A DNA stretch of 64,000 nucleotides from Leifsonia sp. ZF2019 (GCF_019924635.1 NZ_CP065037.1:2232001-2296000), one strand, 5' to 3'; positions 1-8,269 are shown, numbered from the stretch's first letter. Notes: generated from the sequence alone by a model not told the origin. A program made the numbers and translations.

Positions 1-471
1 CTCGTCCCGGGTGTAAGGCCGCTTGCCTGGTTCGGCGATTGACTCGGCCGCGTGCCGGGCCGTATTCCAGTCGTGGAACACCTGCGCCGGATGATCACCG
101 AAGCGCTCCCAGCACTGCTCACTCCAACCGTAGGCCGGATCGGTCAGATACTCCAGGAACATCCGTAACGCGTTCTGATAACCCAGCACCGTCGAGCGGG
201 AAGCACCACGGATGCCGCGCAGCTCCATGAAGAACTCGTTCACCAGCCCCGCCGTCCAGGACCACGGATAGGACTCCGCAAAGGCGCGGAATCGCAGCAC
301 GATCGACCGGCGAGCATCAACCGTAGACGGGGCAAGGTTGCGAGCGAACTGCTGCGCCCGCCAGCCATCCAGCATCGCCAACCAGACATTCTCGGCCTCA
401 TTCAGGACCGCCGAACCGGACCGTAAGTAGGCTGGGGCGACGCCGGGAACCGACTCATCAGACACTCGCAT
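1..471 (-). CDS. Tyrosine recombinase/integrase, N-terminal part, cut by the window edge
   Basis: The frame is open from the ATG at 471 to base 1 (157 codons) with no stop, so the catalytic domain lies outside. The protein shows a helical SAM-like core-binding domain (ARNLAPSTVDARRSIVLRF, then STVLGYQNALRMFLEYL) and ends at PGKRPYTRDE, which in this family marks entry into the catalytic domain. That makes it a tyrosine recombinase of the mobile-element integrase kind; catalytic R-H-R-Y residues cannot be checked. The frame stays open upstream to a TAA inside the dif-like site, with possible starts at GTG 600 (GGAGAA upstream) and TTG 669, and the extension reads like protein, so the true start may be earlier. 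G+C is about 52% over 481-600, far below the rest, which suggests transfer. Confidence 0.8.
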   Translation of the reverse strand, partial: MRVSDESVPGVAPAYLRSGSAVLNEAENVWLAMLDGWRAQQFARNLAPSTVDARRSIVLRFRAFAESYPWSWTAGLVNEFFMELRGIRGASRSTVLGYQNALRMFLEYLTDPAYGWSEQCWERFGDHPAQVFHDWNTARHAAESIAEPGKRPYTRDE

Positions 472-484
472 AATACGCGAAAGC

Positions 485-501
485 TTCGCATTAACTGCGA
501 A
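485..501. promoter_or_regulatory. Inverted repeat TTCGCA-N5-TGCGAA near the recombinase start
   Basis: A perfect 6-bp inverted repeat lies just upstream of the ATG at 471. It overlaps a second one, GCGAA-N3-TTCGC at 477-489, and a third TCGCAA copy follows at 506-511. This looks like an operator or an accessory arm site for the recombinase. If translation starts upstream it would lie inside the gene. Confidence 0.35.
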
Positions 502-679
502 ATCATCGCAAGTTGCGCCCGAAAACACCCGATCAGCGGCAAATCGATAGCAACCAACGGCTGGCGCAACTGTAATGAAACCACCGTCCAGCAAGCTCAC
601 CAAGGCTGCTTCTCCGGACTCACCAAGGGGAGTCGTGCCGGGTGTCGTATTCGCATCCAGTGGGGACAAGCCATCTTTA

Positions 680-707
680 AACTGACATAATGTGCATTAT
701 CGGCGCT
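680..707 (-). other. dif: dif-like Xer recombination site
   Basis: Read on the minus strand the site has an 11-6-11 layout. It contains CCGATAAT, two free bases, then ACATTATGTCA, which are the core blocks of the actinobacterial dif consensus as I recall it. The inner palindrome is ATAATG-TG-CATTAT (687-700 on the plus strand). Only the outermost bases differ from the consensus. Actinobacterial chromosomes carry one dif near the replication terminus, where XerC/XerD resolve dimers. Here it lies next to a recombinase gene, so it may be the chromosomal dif or an attachment copy at the edge of an inserted element. Confidence 0.75.
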
Positions 708-732
708 AAAACGATAGCTGCTTGCCACCGAG

Positions 733-1326
733 TCACCTGGCGTGTAATGCGAACAGGTTGTGCAGGCCGATGACGGCGGCGAGTGGTTTGATCAGCGTGA
801 TCTCACCGACTCGGTACTCACTGCCGCGCGCAAGGCGCTCGGCGAGGTCTGGGCGCTGCTTCCAGAGGTAGGCGCGACCCTTCTCAGCGTGCAAGGAGTT
901 CGAGACGACTTTGATCGATTCCGCGTCCTCGATGAGAGGAATCGCGTTCTGGATGTTCTCCCAGGTCGACCGACTGGTGACATCGAGACGGATCGGGCCG
1001 GTGTAGCGGAGAACCTCTCGTGCGTAGTTCTCCATGAGCTCAGCCTCGGGGGTTCGTCCGGCGACCGCCCCACCGCAGAAGACGAGCGTGCTTGCCTCGG
1101 CGGCGGAGTCGATCGACCGAAGTCCAGCGCGCACTCGGTATCTGTTCATGAAGTTGGCGCGAGTGCCGGCGTTCTTGTAGCCGAGAACGACGATGGCTTC
1201 CGTACGTCCCGGGCTTTCGCCGTTCCCAAGCCTTCTTCGACTTGCGCACCAATGCGTGGCTTCTCCGAAGGCGAGAATGACGCAGATCAGTCCGCCGAGG
1301 GCCGTTGCGATGGGGCGAAGTCGCAT
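733..1326 (-). CDS. DUF218 (YdcF/SanA/ElyC family) protein
   Basis: The 197-residue protein has one N-terminal membrane segment (about residues 7-24) and then a DUF218 fold: IVVLGYKN, LVFCGGAVAGRTPEAELM, and SRSTWENIQNA, the usual SxxTxEN motif of the family. Family members act at the envelope and some affect cell-wall metabolism, but their reaction is not established, so no substrate is assigned. A TATCCT box at 1333-1338 sits 6 nt before the ATG without a Shine-Dalgarno, which points to a leaderless transcript. It lies just inside the dif-like site, and no partner gene is apparent. Confidence 0.8.
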   Translation of the reverse strand: MRLRPIATALGGLICVILAFGEATHWCASRRRLGNGESPGRTEAIVVLGYKNAGTRANFMNRYRVRAGLRSIDSAAEASTLVFCGGAVAGRTPEAELMENYAREVLRYTGPIRLDVTSRSTWENIQNAIPLIEDAESIKVVSNSLHAEKGRAYLWKQRPDLAERLARGSEYRVGEITLIKPLAAVIGLHNLFALHAR

Positions 1327-1421
1327 CCATCCAGGATAGGAGCCTGCTCCCCCGGGTACAGGCCGCTGGTGGGTCCCGCATCCGGCGCCGACCCGGAATG
1401 GCCTTCAAGGCGCTATTTGAT

Positions 1422-1438
1422 TGACTGGCGGTCAGTCA
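1422..1438. promoter_or_regulatory. TetR-type operator
   Basis: TGACTG-GCGGT-CAGTCA is a perfect 6-bp inverted repeat 18 bp before the flavin reductase start. TGACNG/CNGTCA arms are typical of AcrR/TetR-class operators. The TetR gene is second in the operon, so autorepression is the simplest reading. Confidence 0.75.
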
Positions 1439-1455
1439 TATGTAAGGCTGGTCAC

Positions 1456-2052
1456 ATGGAACTCGTCTCCGATCAGACGTCGCGCTTCGACGTCGGCGTG
1501 ATCATCGGGAGTCTCCGCGCTGAGTCTGTGACTCGTCGGCTCGCCGAGGCGCTGATGCTCCTCTCCCCCGTGTCGCTGTCCATGCGCGTGATCGAGATCG
1601 GCGACCTGCCCCTCTACAACGAAGATCTCGACATCGAGATCGCGAGCGAGGCCCCACCGGCCTGGACGCGGTTCCGTCACGAGGTGAGTCAGTCCGATGC
1701 GATCCTGTTCGTCACCCCGGAGTACAACCGGTCGGTCCCCGCTCCATTGAAGAACGCGATCGACGTCGGGTCCGCCCCCCACGACCAGAACGTGTTCGCC
1801 GGGCTGCCTGCCGCGATCGTTTCCGCCTCCCCTGGCCGGATGGGGGCGTTCGGTGCGAACCATCATCTGCGACAGTCGCTCGTCTTCCTCGACATGCCCA
1901 CGATGCAGCAGCCCGAGTTGTACCTCGGCGGCAGCTACAACCTCCTGGATGGCGACGGGCGGGTCTCGGACCCGAAGGTCACGCAGATGTTGACGCGCTA
2001 CGGCGACCGCTTCGCGGCCTGGGTCCAGCAACACGCGACGGTGTCGGCGTGA
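1456..2052 (+). CDS. NADPH-dependent FMN reductase family protein
   Basis: The 198-residue flavodoxin-fold protein starts with VGVIIGSLRAESVTRRLAEAL, the FMN-phosphate-binding loop, and carries TPEYNRSVPAPLKNAID, the diagnostic motif of NAD(P)H:FMN/quinone reductases (ArsH/ChrR/AzoR-like). It should be a soluble enzyme using NAD(P)H to reduce flavin, quinones or azo compounds. The start was set at ATG 1456, where the flavodoxin fold begins and AAGG lies upstream. It overlaps the TetR gene by 4 nt, and the operator at 1422-1438 suggests induction by a TetR ligand, perhaps an electrophile or quinone (inference). Confidence 0.88.
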   Translation: MELVSDQTSRFDVGVIIGSLRAESVTRRLAEALMLLSPVSLSMRVIEIGDLPLYNEDLDIEIASEAPPAWTRFRHEVSQSDAILFVTPEYNRSVPAPLKNAIDVGSAPHDQNVFAGLPAAIVSASPGRMGAFGANHHLRQSLVFLDMPTMQQPELYLGGSYNLLDGDGRVSDPKVTQMLTRYGDRFAAWVQQHATVSA

Positions 2053-2633
2053 GTGCGAGCATCGGTCGGCGGGCGCCCGAGGCCCGCCGGAATGCCGTGA
2101 TCGAAGCAGCACGTGCCCTGTTCGTCGAGAGCGGGCAGGAGAACACGACCGTCGACGCGATCGCGAGACGTGCCGGGGTGGCGAAGGGCACCGTCTACCT
2201 CTATTTCCCGTCGAAGAGTCACATCGCCCAAGCCATTGAGGAACAGTTCAATGCCCGCGTGCTCACGCGTGTGCAGGCTGCGGCGCGCGAAGCCGTCGCC
2301 GCGGGGCACCCGCCCGCGGTCGCTTGGTGCGGGGCACTGATCGAGGCGTACCTCGATGAACTCGACACCCACGACATGCTGTTCACCGGCCGACCCCAGA
2401 CACGGGATGCCGTGGACCCGCTCCTCGACGACCTCACCGCACTGCTCGCAGCACAGGGTCACCCCGATCCGGAACGCGTGGCGGCGTTCCTCCTCGGTGG
2501 CACGACGCTCCTGGCCGACCGCGCCATCGCCACCGACAGCAGGATCGACGCGGGTGAGCTCACGCACGTACTGGTGGCTCTCGACGAAACCGTTGGTGTC
2601 ACGCGAACACAGAACACCGAACCCTCCCGATAG
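2049..2633 (+). CDS. TetR/AcrR-family regulator
   Basis: The 194-residue protein has an N-terminal TetR HTH (about residues 10-56): IEAARALFVESG, then TTVDAIARRAGVAKGTVYLYFPSK. The C-terminal ligand domain is divergent, as usual. The GTG start overlaps the preceding stop (GTGA), giving translational coupling with the flavin reductase. It most likely represses this two-gene operon through the palindrome at 1422-1438. The ligand cannot be read from the sequence. Confidence 0.9.
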   Translation: MSASIGRRAPEARRNAVIEAARALFVESGQENTTVDAIARRAGVAKGTVYLYFPSKSHIAQAIEEQFNARVLTRVQAAAREAVAAGHPPAVAWCGALIEAYLDELDTHDMLFTGRPQTRDAVDPLLDDLTALLAAQGHPDPERVAAFLLGGTTLLADRAIATDSRIDAGELTHVLVALDETVGVTRTQNTEPSR

Positions 2634-2880
2634 CCGGGCGATCAACGGGACGCCGAGGAGCCCGACCCCCCGGTCCCGATGGATCAGGGGTAGCCGCATG
2701 CCAGTGGTCCTCGTGAGGCCTGCCCGCACGTGCGCGCGATGACCGCGTGCGAAGTGACCGGCCCCGGGGCAGGAGATCGAAGAGCCGAGCGGACGCGCGC
2801 TGCCCGACAGCGGACCCTGCGGTTACCGATCGGTCGCGGGCTCTGCGGGCGTGCGCAGGTCCCCGAGTACGCCGCCGCGG

Positions 2881-5514
2881 TCACGGTCGATGAGGCGTCC
2901 GGACCGTGAATCGTGCCGCCCGTCGCGCGACCCGATGTCTGTAGGTCCGACGTCGCGCGGTGGGTTCGACCGGCTCCGCGAGCCGGGCGTAATAGAACGT
3001 CTTGCCGAGTTCGACCAGCACCAGATAGAGCAGCACCAGGCCGACGAGTGCGAGGAAGAACAGCGGCGGCAGCGGCGCGAACCCGAGCAGGTCCGCCAGC
3101 GGTGAGTATGGGAGCCAGCACCCGATGGCGACCACGGCCACGACGGCGACGGCGAGCGGCAGGGAGGGGCGGCTGCGGATGAAGGGAACGCGTCGGGTTC
3201 GGATGGCGAACACGATGAGCGTCTGCGTCGCGATCGACTCGATGAACCAGCCGGAGCGGAATTCGGACGGCGCAGCACGGAAGACGGCGAGCATGAGCCA
3301 GAACGTGGCGAAGTCGAACAGGGAACTGATCGGCCCGAAGAGCAGCATGAAGCGGCGGATGGTGCCGATGTCCCAGTGCGCCGGCGCCCGCAGCTGCTCC
3401 GGATCGGCGCGATCGGTGGGGATCGCCAGCTGGCTCGAGTCGTAGAGAAGATTGTTCAGCAGGATCTGTCCGGGGAGCATCGGCAGGAAGGGGATGACGA
3501 CCGACGCCGCCGATGCGCTGAACATGTTCCCGAAGTTGCTGGACGTTCCCATCAGGACGTACTTGATGGTGTTGGCGAAGATGCGCCGCCCCTCCGTCAC
3601 CCCGTCTGCGAGGACCCCGAGATCCTTGTCGAGCAGGAGGACGTCCGCCGCGTCTTTGGCGACATCGACAGCGGTGTCGACCGAGATGCCGACATCGGCG
3701 CGATGAAGTGCGAGGGCGTCGTTCACTCCGTCGCCGAGGAATCCCACGGCACGCCCCTTCTGGCGCAGCGCGCGGATGAGCCGGGCCTTCTGCTCGGGCG
3801 ACACCCGGGCGAAGATCGTCGCCTGCCGTGCGGCGGTCGCGAGCTCGTCATCGCCGAGGCCGTCCATCGCGTCGCCGGTGAGCGTGCCACGCGAGGTCAT
3901 GCCGAGCATCGAACAGACGCGCTCCGCCACCACGGCACTGTCACCGGTCGCCACCTTCACCTCGACGCCGAGACCGGCGAGACGGTCGAGCGATGAGCGC
4001 GCATCGGCTTTGACGCCGTCGACGAACGCGAGGAAGCCGCGCAGGGTCAAGCCGTCCTCGGGGAAGGGCGCGTCCGGACTGCCGGGCGCCTCCCGGCTTC
4101 CGACGGCGACGACCCGGGCACCCACGGCGTACAGGTGGGCGAGGATGTCGCCCGCACCGGGGTCGGCCGCCGAGCACAGGGGAAGCACCGACTCCGGGGC
4201 GCCTTTGACCACCACGATCGGAGCAGCGCTCGTCTCCGTCACCAGCGCCGCGACCCGGCGCGTCTCATGGTCGAACGGTCGCACCGCGAGTCGATGGAAG
4301 GCCGCAGCCGACGATGCGGCCGTGCCCGCCGAAGCCCAGAGCGCGGAGTCCAGTGCGTCGAGCCCGACGAGATCCGGTGCTTCGGGGTCCGCCTCCGTCG
4401 ACAGCAGTCCGAGCACCACGAGATCCTCCTCCGTCGTCTCCCCCAGCGGCACCGCACGGTCGAACTCGATCCTGCCCGTCGTCAGGGTTCCCGTCTTGTC
4501 GGTGACGAGCAGGTCCAGATCGCCCAGGTCCTCGATGCACACCAACCGCTTCACGAGCACCCTCCGCTGAGCGAGCACCCGGGAACCTGCCGCGAGGCTC
4601 GTGCTCACGACAGCAGGCAGCAACTGCGGGGTGATTCCGACGGCGATCGCCAGCGAGAACAACAGCGACTCGAGCAGCGGGCGCCCGAGCGCGACGGCGA
4701 CGACGAGGATCGCGGTGGTGAGGATGAGCGCAACCAGGAGGAGGAATGTCGAGAACCGAGCCAAGCCGCGCTGGAATTCGGTCGGGGGCTCCTGCAGGCC
4801 GAGGCCGACCGCGATCCTCCCGAACTCGCTCGCAGCGCCGGTCGCCACGACGACACCGCTGCCCTCCCCCGTGTGCACGACCGTCCCCATCAGCGCGCAG
4901 CAGCGCAACTCGCCGATTCCGACCGACCTTTCAACCGGATCGGCCGTCTTGGCCACGGCGCGAGCCTCACCCGTGACGATGCTCTCGTCGCACGACAGCC
5001 CGCTCACCTCGAGCAGTCGCAGGTCCGCCGGGACGACCGACCCCACGGTCAGGAGCACCACATCGCCGGGGACGAGCTCGGTGACGTCGACGCTGAGACG
5101 CCGTCCGCCGCGCAGCACCACGGCCGAGTGGCGGAGCCGGTCGTGCAGCGCATCGGCCGCGCGCTCCGCACGGAATTCGTTCACGAAACCGAGTCCGACG
5201 CTGACGATGAGGATGAGCGCGATGATCGCCGCCTCGACCGCGTCCCCCACGAACGCGGACACGAGAGCGGTCGCGAACAGGAGCAGGAGGAGAGGGCTGC
5301 GAACCTGGCGGCCGAGGACCCGCCACGGGTGGGCTCTCCGCCCGCGCACGGCATTCGGGCCGTAGCGGGCAAGCCGGAGGGCGGCCTCCCCGTCCCCGAG
5401 ACCGTGGATCGTCGACCCGTAGGCGGCGAGCACGGCGAGACGATCCGTGAGGGCGGCGGCCCGCACCGCGCTGTCGCGGCCGGCCGGGGCCGTCCCGACG
5501 ACGGCGCGGGTCAC
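2881..5514 (-). CDS. mgtA: Mg2+-transporting P-type ATPase (MgtA-like)
   Basis: This 877-residue P-type ATPase has the actuator TGE (181-183), intramembrane ITPQLLP (294-300), phosphorylation motif DKTGTLT (D339), nucleotide-binding KGAPE (437-441) and hinge GDGVNDA (594-600). The C-terminal block LLNNLLYDSSQLAIPTDRAD is the type IIIB MgtA/MgtB signature, so Mg2+ import is the likely role; another divalent cation is possible. The GTG start overlaps the stop of the upstream stress protein gene by 4 nt, making it the last gene of the leftward operon driven from about 8.2 kb. Mycobacterium tuberculosis also has a P-type ATPase (CtpF) in its DosR regulon, though of another subtype. Confidence 0.9.
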   Translation of the reverse strand: MTRAVVGTAPAGRDSAVRAAALTDRLAVLAAYGSTIHGLGDGEAALRLARYGPNAVRGRRAHPWRVLGRQVRSPLLLLLFATALVSAFVGDAVEAAIIALILIVSVGLGFVNEFRAERAADALHDRLRHSAVVLRGGRRLSVDVTELVPGDVVLLTVGSVVPADLRLLEVSGLSCDESIVTGEARAVAKTADPVERSVGIGELRCCALMGTVVHTGEGSGVVVATGAASEFGRIAVGLGLQEPPTEFQRGLARFSTFLLLVALILTTAILVVAVALGRPLLESLLFSLAIAVGITPQLLPAVVSTSLAAGSRVLAQRRVLVKRLVCIEDLGDLDLLVTDKTGTLTTGRIEFDRAVPLGETTEEDLVVLGLLSTEADPEAPDLVGLDALDSALWASAGTAASSAAAFHRLAVRPFDHETRRVAALVTETSAAPIVVVKGAPESVLPLCSAADPGAGDILAHLYAVGARVVAVGSREAPGSPDAPFPEDGLTLRGFLAFVDGVKADARSSLDRLAGLGVEVKVATGDSAVVAERVCSMLGMTSRGTLTGDAMDGLGDDELATAARQATIFARVSPEQKARLIRALRQKGRAVGFLGDGVNDALALHRADVGISVDTAVDVAKDAADVLLLDKDLGVLADGVTEGRRIFANTIKYVLMGTSSNFGNMFSASAASVVIPFLPMLPGQILLNNLLYDSSQLAIPTDRADPEQLRAPAHWDIGTIRRFMLLFGPISSLFDFATFWLMLAVFRAAPSEFRSGWFIESIATQTLIVFAIRTRRVPFIRSRPSLPLAVAVVAVVAIGCWLPYSPLADLLGFAPLPPLFFLALVGLVLLYLVLVELGKTFYYARLAEPVEPTARRRTYRHRVARRAARFTVRTPHRP

Positions 5515-6347
5515 GTGTCGCGCCGGTTGCGCGCGACCACGACAGGAGCCCGCACGTTCAGGAGCACATCATGAGCGACCGAGCCGAGCATGAGCCGTTG
5601 GACGCCGCACCGCTCATGCGTACCCACGACGAGCAGGCGATGACCCCGGGCGGCATTCACCAGTCCGTCCGCCGGGGCCGCCTCCACCACCGTCGTGGCG
5701 ATGTCGAGATCATTCCGCAGCTCCCGGGCGAACTCGGCCGCTGAGCGCACGATGCGTTCGCGGTGGTCGCCGACCGACACTTCCGGGACGAGGCCCGTGA
5801 GCAACGGATTCGCGCTGAAACCTGCGCAGACGATGTCCAGGCGCTCGCGCAGTCGGAATGCTTCCTCGGCCGCGAACGCGACGGCCGCCTCCGACGGTGG
5901 CTGGCCATCCACGCCGACGGCCACGCCGAGTCCTCCCCCTGTCCAGTCATGCGGGACGACCGCGACCGTGCACGCTGCCGCAGCGGCGACGCGGACGGCG
6001 AGCGAACCCCGGAACGGGCGATCGCGGTCCGTCCCGCGCCCGGTCCCCACGACGAGGAGATCTGCGTCCTCCGACTCGGACACGAGCTCCGCGCCGACAT
6101 GGCCGTAGCACAGACGCGTCGCGGCATCCGAGATCGCCGCCGTGTGCCCGAGCACGTCCGCGAGGATCGCCTCGCCCGCTGCCCGGAGCGCCGGCGACGG
6201 CTCGTCCAGCGCGTCACCCCACGAGCGCTCGATCACGAACACGAGGACGAGCCGCGCCCGATCGCGGATCGCACGTGCGGCGGCCCACTCCACGGCGCCG
6301 CGATGACTCGGGTCACCGTCGACAGCGACCATGATCGTTCCGGGCAT
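5511..6347 (-). CDS. Tandem-domain universal stress protein
   Basis: The 278-residue protein has two Usp domains. The first begins GTIMVAVDGDPSHRGAVEWA and the second LGVAVGVDGQPPSEAAVAFA, ending HDVLLNVRAPVVVARN. The ATP-binding pattern G-x2-G-x9-G(S/T) is altered in both halves (VVGTGRGTDRD and VVGTHERCGVQRLMLGS), so nucleotide binding may be weak. Tandem Usp proteins are hallmark members of actinobacterial DosR regulons. It lies 16 nt after the single-domain Usp gene and overlaps mgtA, within one leftward operon. Confidence 0.88.
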   Translation of the reverse strand: MPGTIMVAVDGDPSHRGAVEWAAARAIRDRARLVLVFVIERSWGDALDEPSPALRAAGEAILADVLGHTAAISDAATRLCYGHVGAELVSESEDADLLVVGTGRGTDRDRPFRGSLAVRVAAAAACTVAVVPHDWTGGGLGVAVGVDGQPPSEAAVAFAAEEAFRLRERLDIVCAGFSANPLLTGLVPEVSVGDHRERIVRSAAEFARELRNDLDIATTVVEAAPADGLVNAARGHRLLVVGTHERCGVQRLMLGSVAHDVLLNVRAPVVVARNRRDT

Positions 6348-6363
6348 CGGCGACTCCTGTTCC

Positions 6364-6816
6364 TCAGTGGATGACGAGCACGGGGCAATCCGCGTGCTCG
6401 ACGCAGGCCCGCGACACGGAGCCGAGAAGGAGGCCGGTGAAGCCGCCCAGTCCTCGGCTGCCGACGATCAACATCTCTGCGCCCTCGGATTCGGCGATCA
6501 GCTGCCGCGCGGTGGACCCGCTCCGGATCACCGACGAGTACCACGCGGGTGCCGCCGGGCCGAAGACGTCCGCCGAAGCCTCGTCCGCAATGCTGCGCGC
6601 ATCCGCTTCCGGCGACCAGCCCGACATCTGATAGCCGGGCCAGGACGCGGGAAACTCCCACACGGTCACCCCCACGAGACGGCAATCGAGCCGCTCGGCG
6701 ATGCGTGCGCCCCGCCGCAGCGCCGACAGCGATGAGGCAGAGCCGTCGACGCCGACGACGATCCTTCCACCCGGGTGGATCTGGTCGTCGATCGCGGCGA
6801 TCGGTGTCTCGGTCAT
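6364..6816 (-). CDS. Single-domain universal stress protein
   Basis: The 150-residue UspA-fold protein has the first strand GRIVVGVDGSASSLSALRRG and the C-terminal nucleotide loop IVGSRGLGGFTGLLLGSVS, which fits G-x2-G-x9-GS, so ATP binding is expected. It ends CPVLVIH, as is usual for the family. It has a good ribosome site (GAGGATCC before the ATG). It sits 54 nt after the split-barrel gene and 16 nt before the tandem Usp gene in the same operon. Its precise role under stress is unknown. Confidence 0.9.
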   Translation of the reverse strand: MTETPIAAIDDQIHPGGRIVVGVDGSASSLSALRRGARIAERLDCRLVGVTVWEFPASWPGYQMSGWSPEADARSIADEASADVFGPAAPAWYSSVIRSGSTARQLIAESEGAEMLIVGSRGLGGFTGLLLGSVSRACVEHADCPVLVIH

Positions 6817-6870
6817 GGGATCCTCCTCGTTCTCTTGCCCCGCCGGTCCCGGCAGGACGTCAGGACTCTG

Positions 6871-7290
6871 CTACCAGCGGTCCGGCTCGGCCAGGCGCAG
6901 GAACCTCCGCCCGCTGAGCCGCTCGATGTCGATGTGCACCCAGCGATACTTGAGCGTCGGGATCCAGGGTCGCAGGGGTGCGCGTTCCGCGTCGGCGATC
7001 TCCTGCTGACGCTCGAGTTCTCGCGCGCGGCCATGGACGACGACGCTCCAGGCCTCGTCAACGGTGAACCCATCGGTCTCGAAAGCCACGACATCGTGAA
7101 CGGTCAGCTCCAGAAGCTTCGTTCCCGGCGCGGTGCGGAGCAGGATGCTCTGGCCGTCCGAGTAATAGTTGACCGGGAAGATGTCGGGCTCTCCCCCGAC
7201 GGCGGTGGCGAGTCGGCCGAGCTCGCCCTGCTTGAGCAGCTCGCGGCATTCGTCGCGGTCCAGTTCACGGAACGGCTCATCCGGCGACAT
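6871..7290 (-). CDS. Pyridoxamine 5'-phosphate oxidase-like flavin-binding protein
   Basis: The 139-residue split-barrel protein contains LDRDECRELLKQGELGRLA, VNYYSDGQSILLRTAPGTK and VVVHGRARE, the signature of the PNPOx-like FMN/F420-binding family. Proteins of this type recur in mycobacterial dormancy regulons. A flavin or deazaflavin oxidoreductase role is plausible, but the substrate is unknown. The start overlaps the upstream Usp gene by 14 nt, indicating translational coupling in the leftward DosR-type operon. Confidence 0.82.
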   Translation of the reverse strand: MSPDEPFRELDRDECRELLKQGELGRLATAVGGEPDIFPVNYYSDGQSILLRTAPGTKLLELTVHDVVAFETDGFTVDEAWSVVVHGRARELERQQEIADAERAPLRPWIPTLKYRWVHIDIERLSGRRFLRLAEPDRW

Positions 7291-8215
7291 GTGCGCCTCC
7301 CGTCATGCCTTGGGCACTCGAAGCGTCCTCCGTCGCGATGGCATGGACGACGAGGGTGGGCGAGGTCAGGTTCAGGAGCACGTCGTACGCGACCGATCCC
7401 AGCCCGCCGGGCTGTGCGAGGGTGCGACGCGAGTCCCCGACGACCAGCAGCGCGGCTCCGCGCGCGAACTCGTTGAGCGCGGCGCCCGGAGGCCTCCGGA
7501 CCACGCGACTGCGGATCTCGATACGCGGCTGACGCGCGCGCGCACGGGCGACCGCTGCGGCGAGCACCCCGCGCGCCTCCTCGTCGCGCGCCTCCTCGTC
7601 GCGCGCCTCCTCGTCGCGCGCCTCCTCGTCGCGGGGCTCGTCGGCGGGAGTGGAATCGAGCGGCGAGCGCGCCTCCGACGACCGGACGGCGAGCAGCTCG
7701 CACTGGTTCTCACAGGCCAGATCAGACGCCAGATCCAGTGCGGCGCGTCCCGCGGGGGTGTCATCCACACCGACCACGACGCCGCGCCGGAGGCGAGAGG
7801 CCGCTTCCGGGATGACGGCGAGGGGGCCGACCACGAGGTTGGCGAGCTGCAGACTCCGTGAGCCGAACGCGCGCCCATAGTGGAAGCCCGTCTTGTGCGT
7901 CCCCACCACGATCATCGTCTTCGGCGCGCTCGCGGATGCCAGTTCAGCCATGGGACTGCCGCGCCGCAGCTCTCCGCGGACCTCGACGTTCCCGCCGAGC
8001 GAACGCGCGTAGGCGACGTCGTCCGCAAGCAGCTTCTGAGCGCCCGCGTCCACTTCGTCGATCAGGCGATTGCCGACCGCGCCCCACTCGTCGTCGGCTA
8101 CGTGGACCAGGGTGACGGGCACGTGATCGCGTCGCGCCGACGCCACCGCCCACCGGGTCGCCGCCCGCGCTGGCACGGAGCCGTCGACCCCGACGACATA
8201 CTGTCGAATCACCAT
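7277..8215 (-). CDS. Tandem-domain universal stress protein with an RDEEA repeat insert
   Basis: The 312-residue protein has two Usp domains: domain 1 begins RQYVVGVDGSVPARAATRWA, domain 2 begins RRGVVVGVDDTPAGRAALD. Between beta-strands of domain 2 is a highly acidic insert of four exact RDEEA units. The ATG at 8215 was chosen because AGGAGG lies 5 nt upstream; a GTG at 8221 is also in frame. It is the first gene of the leftward operon (usp, split-barrel, usp, usp, mgtA). DosR-like boxes in the divergent promoter region at 8270-8291 should control it together with the adjacent dehydrogenase locus. Confidence 0.88.
   Translation of the reverse strand: MVIRQYVVGVDGSVPARAATRWAVASARRDHVPVTLVHVADDEWGAVGNRLIDEVDAGAQKLLADDVAYARSLGGNVEVRGELRRGSPMAELASASAPKTMIVVGTHKTGFHYGRAFGSRSLQLANLVVGPLAVIPEAASRLRRGVVVGVDDTPAGRAALDLASDLACENQCELLAVRSSEARSPLDSTPADEPRDEEARDEEARDEEARDEEARGVLAAAVARARARQPRIEIRSRVVRRPPGAALNEFARGAALLVVGDSRRTLAQPGGLGSVAYDVLLNLTSPTLVVHAIATEDASSAQGMTGGAHVAG
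7571..7630 (-). repeat. Four perfect 15-bp tandem repeats inside a usp gene
   Basis: The unit GCGCGCCTCCTCGTC occurs four times head to tail at 7571, 7586, 7601 and 7616. It is in frame and encodes a repeated R-D-E-E-A segment. A unit length divisible by three means copy-number change would alter insert length without a frameshift. Confidence 0.97.
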
Positions 8216-8269
8216 GTCCACCTCCTGTCGCAGTGTCCGCCGGGCCCGTGGAACACCGACAGGGTCGTT

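Noticed and set aside
2634..2880. A coding gene or riboswitch between tetR and mgtA
   Set aside because: Both flanking genes end here. Open frames in the interval are shadows, and mgtA begins at the other end, so a leader would not be here.
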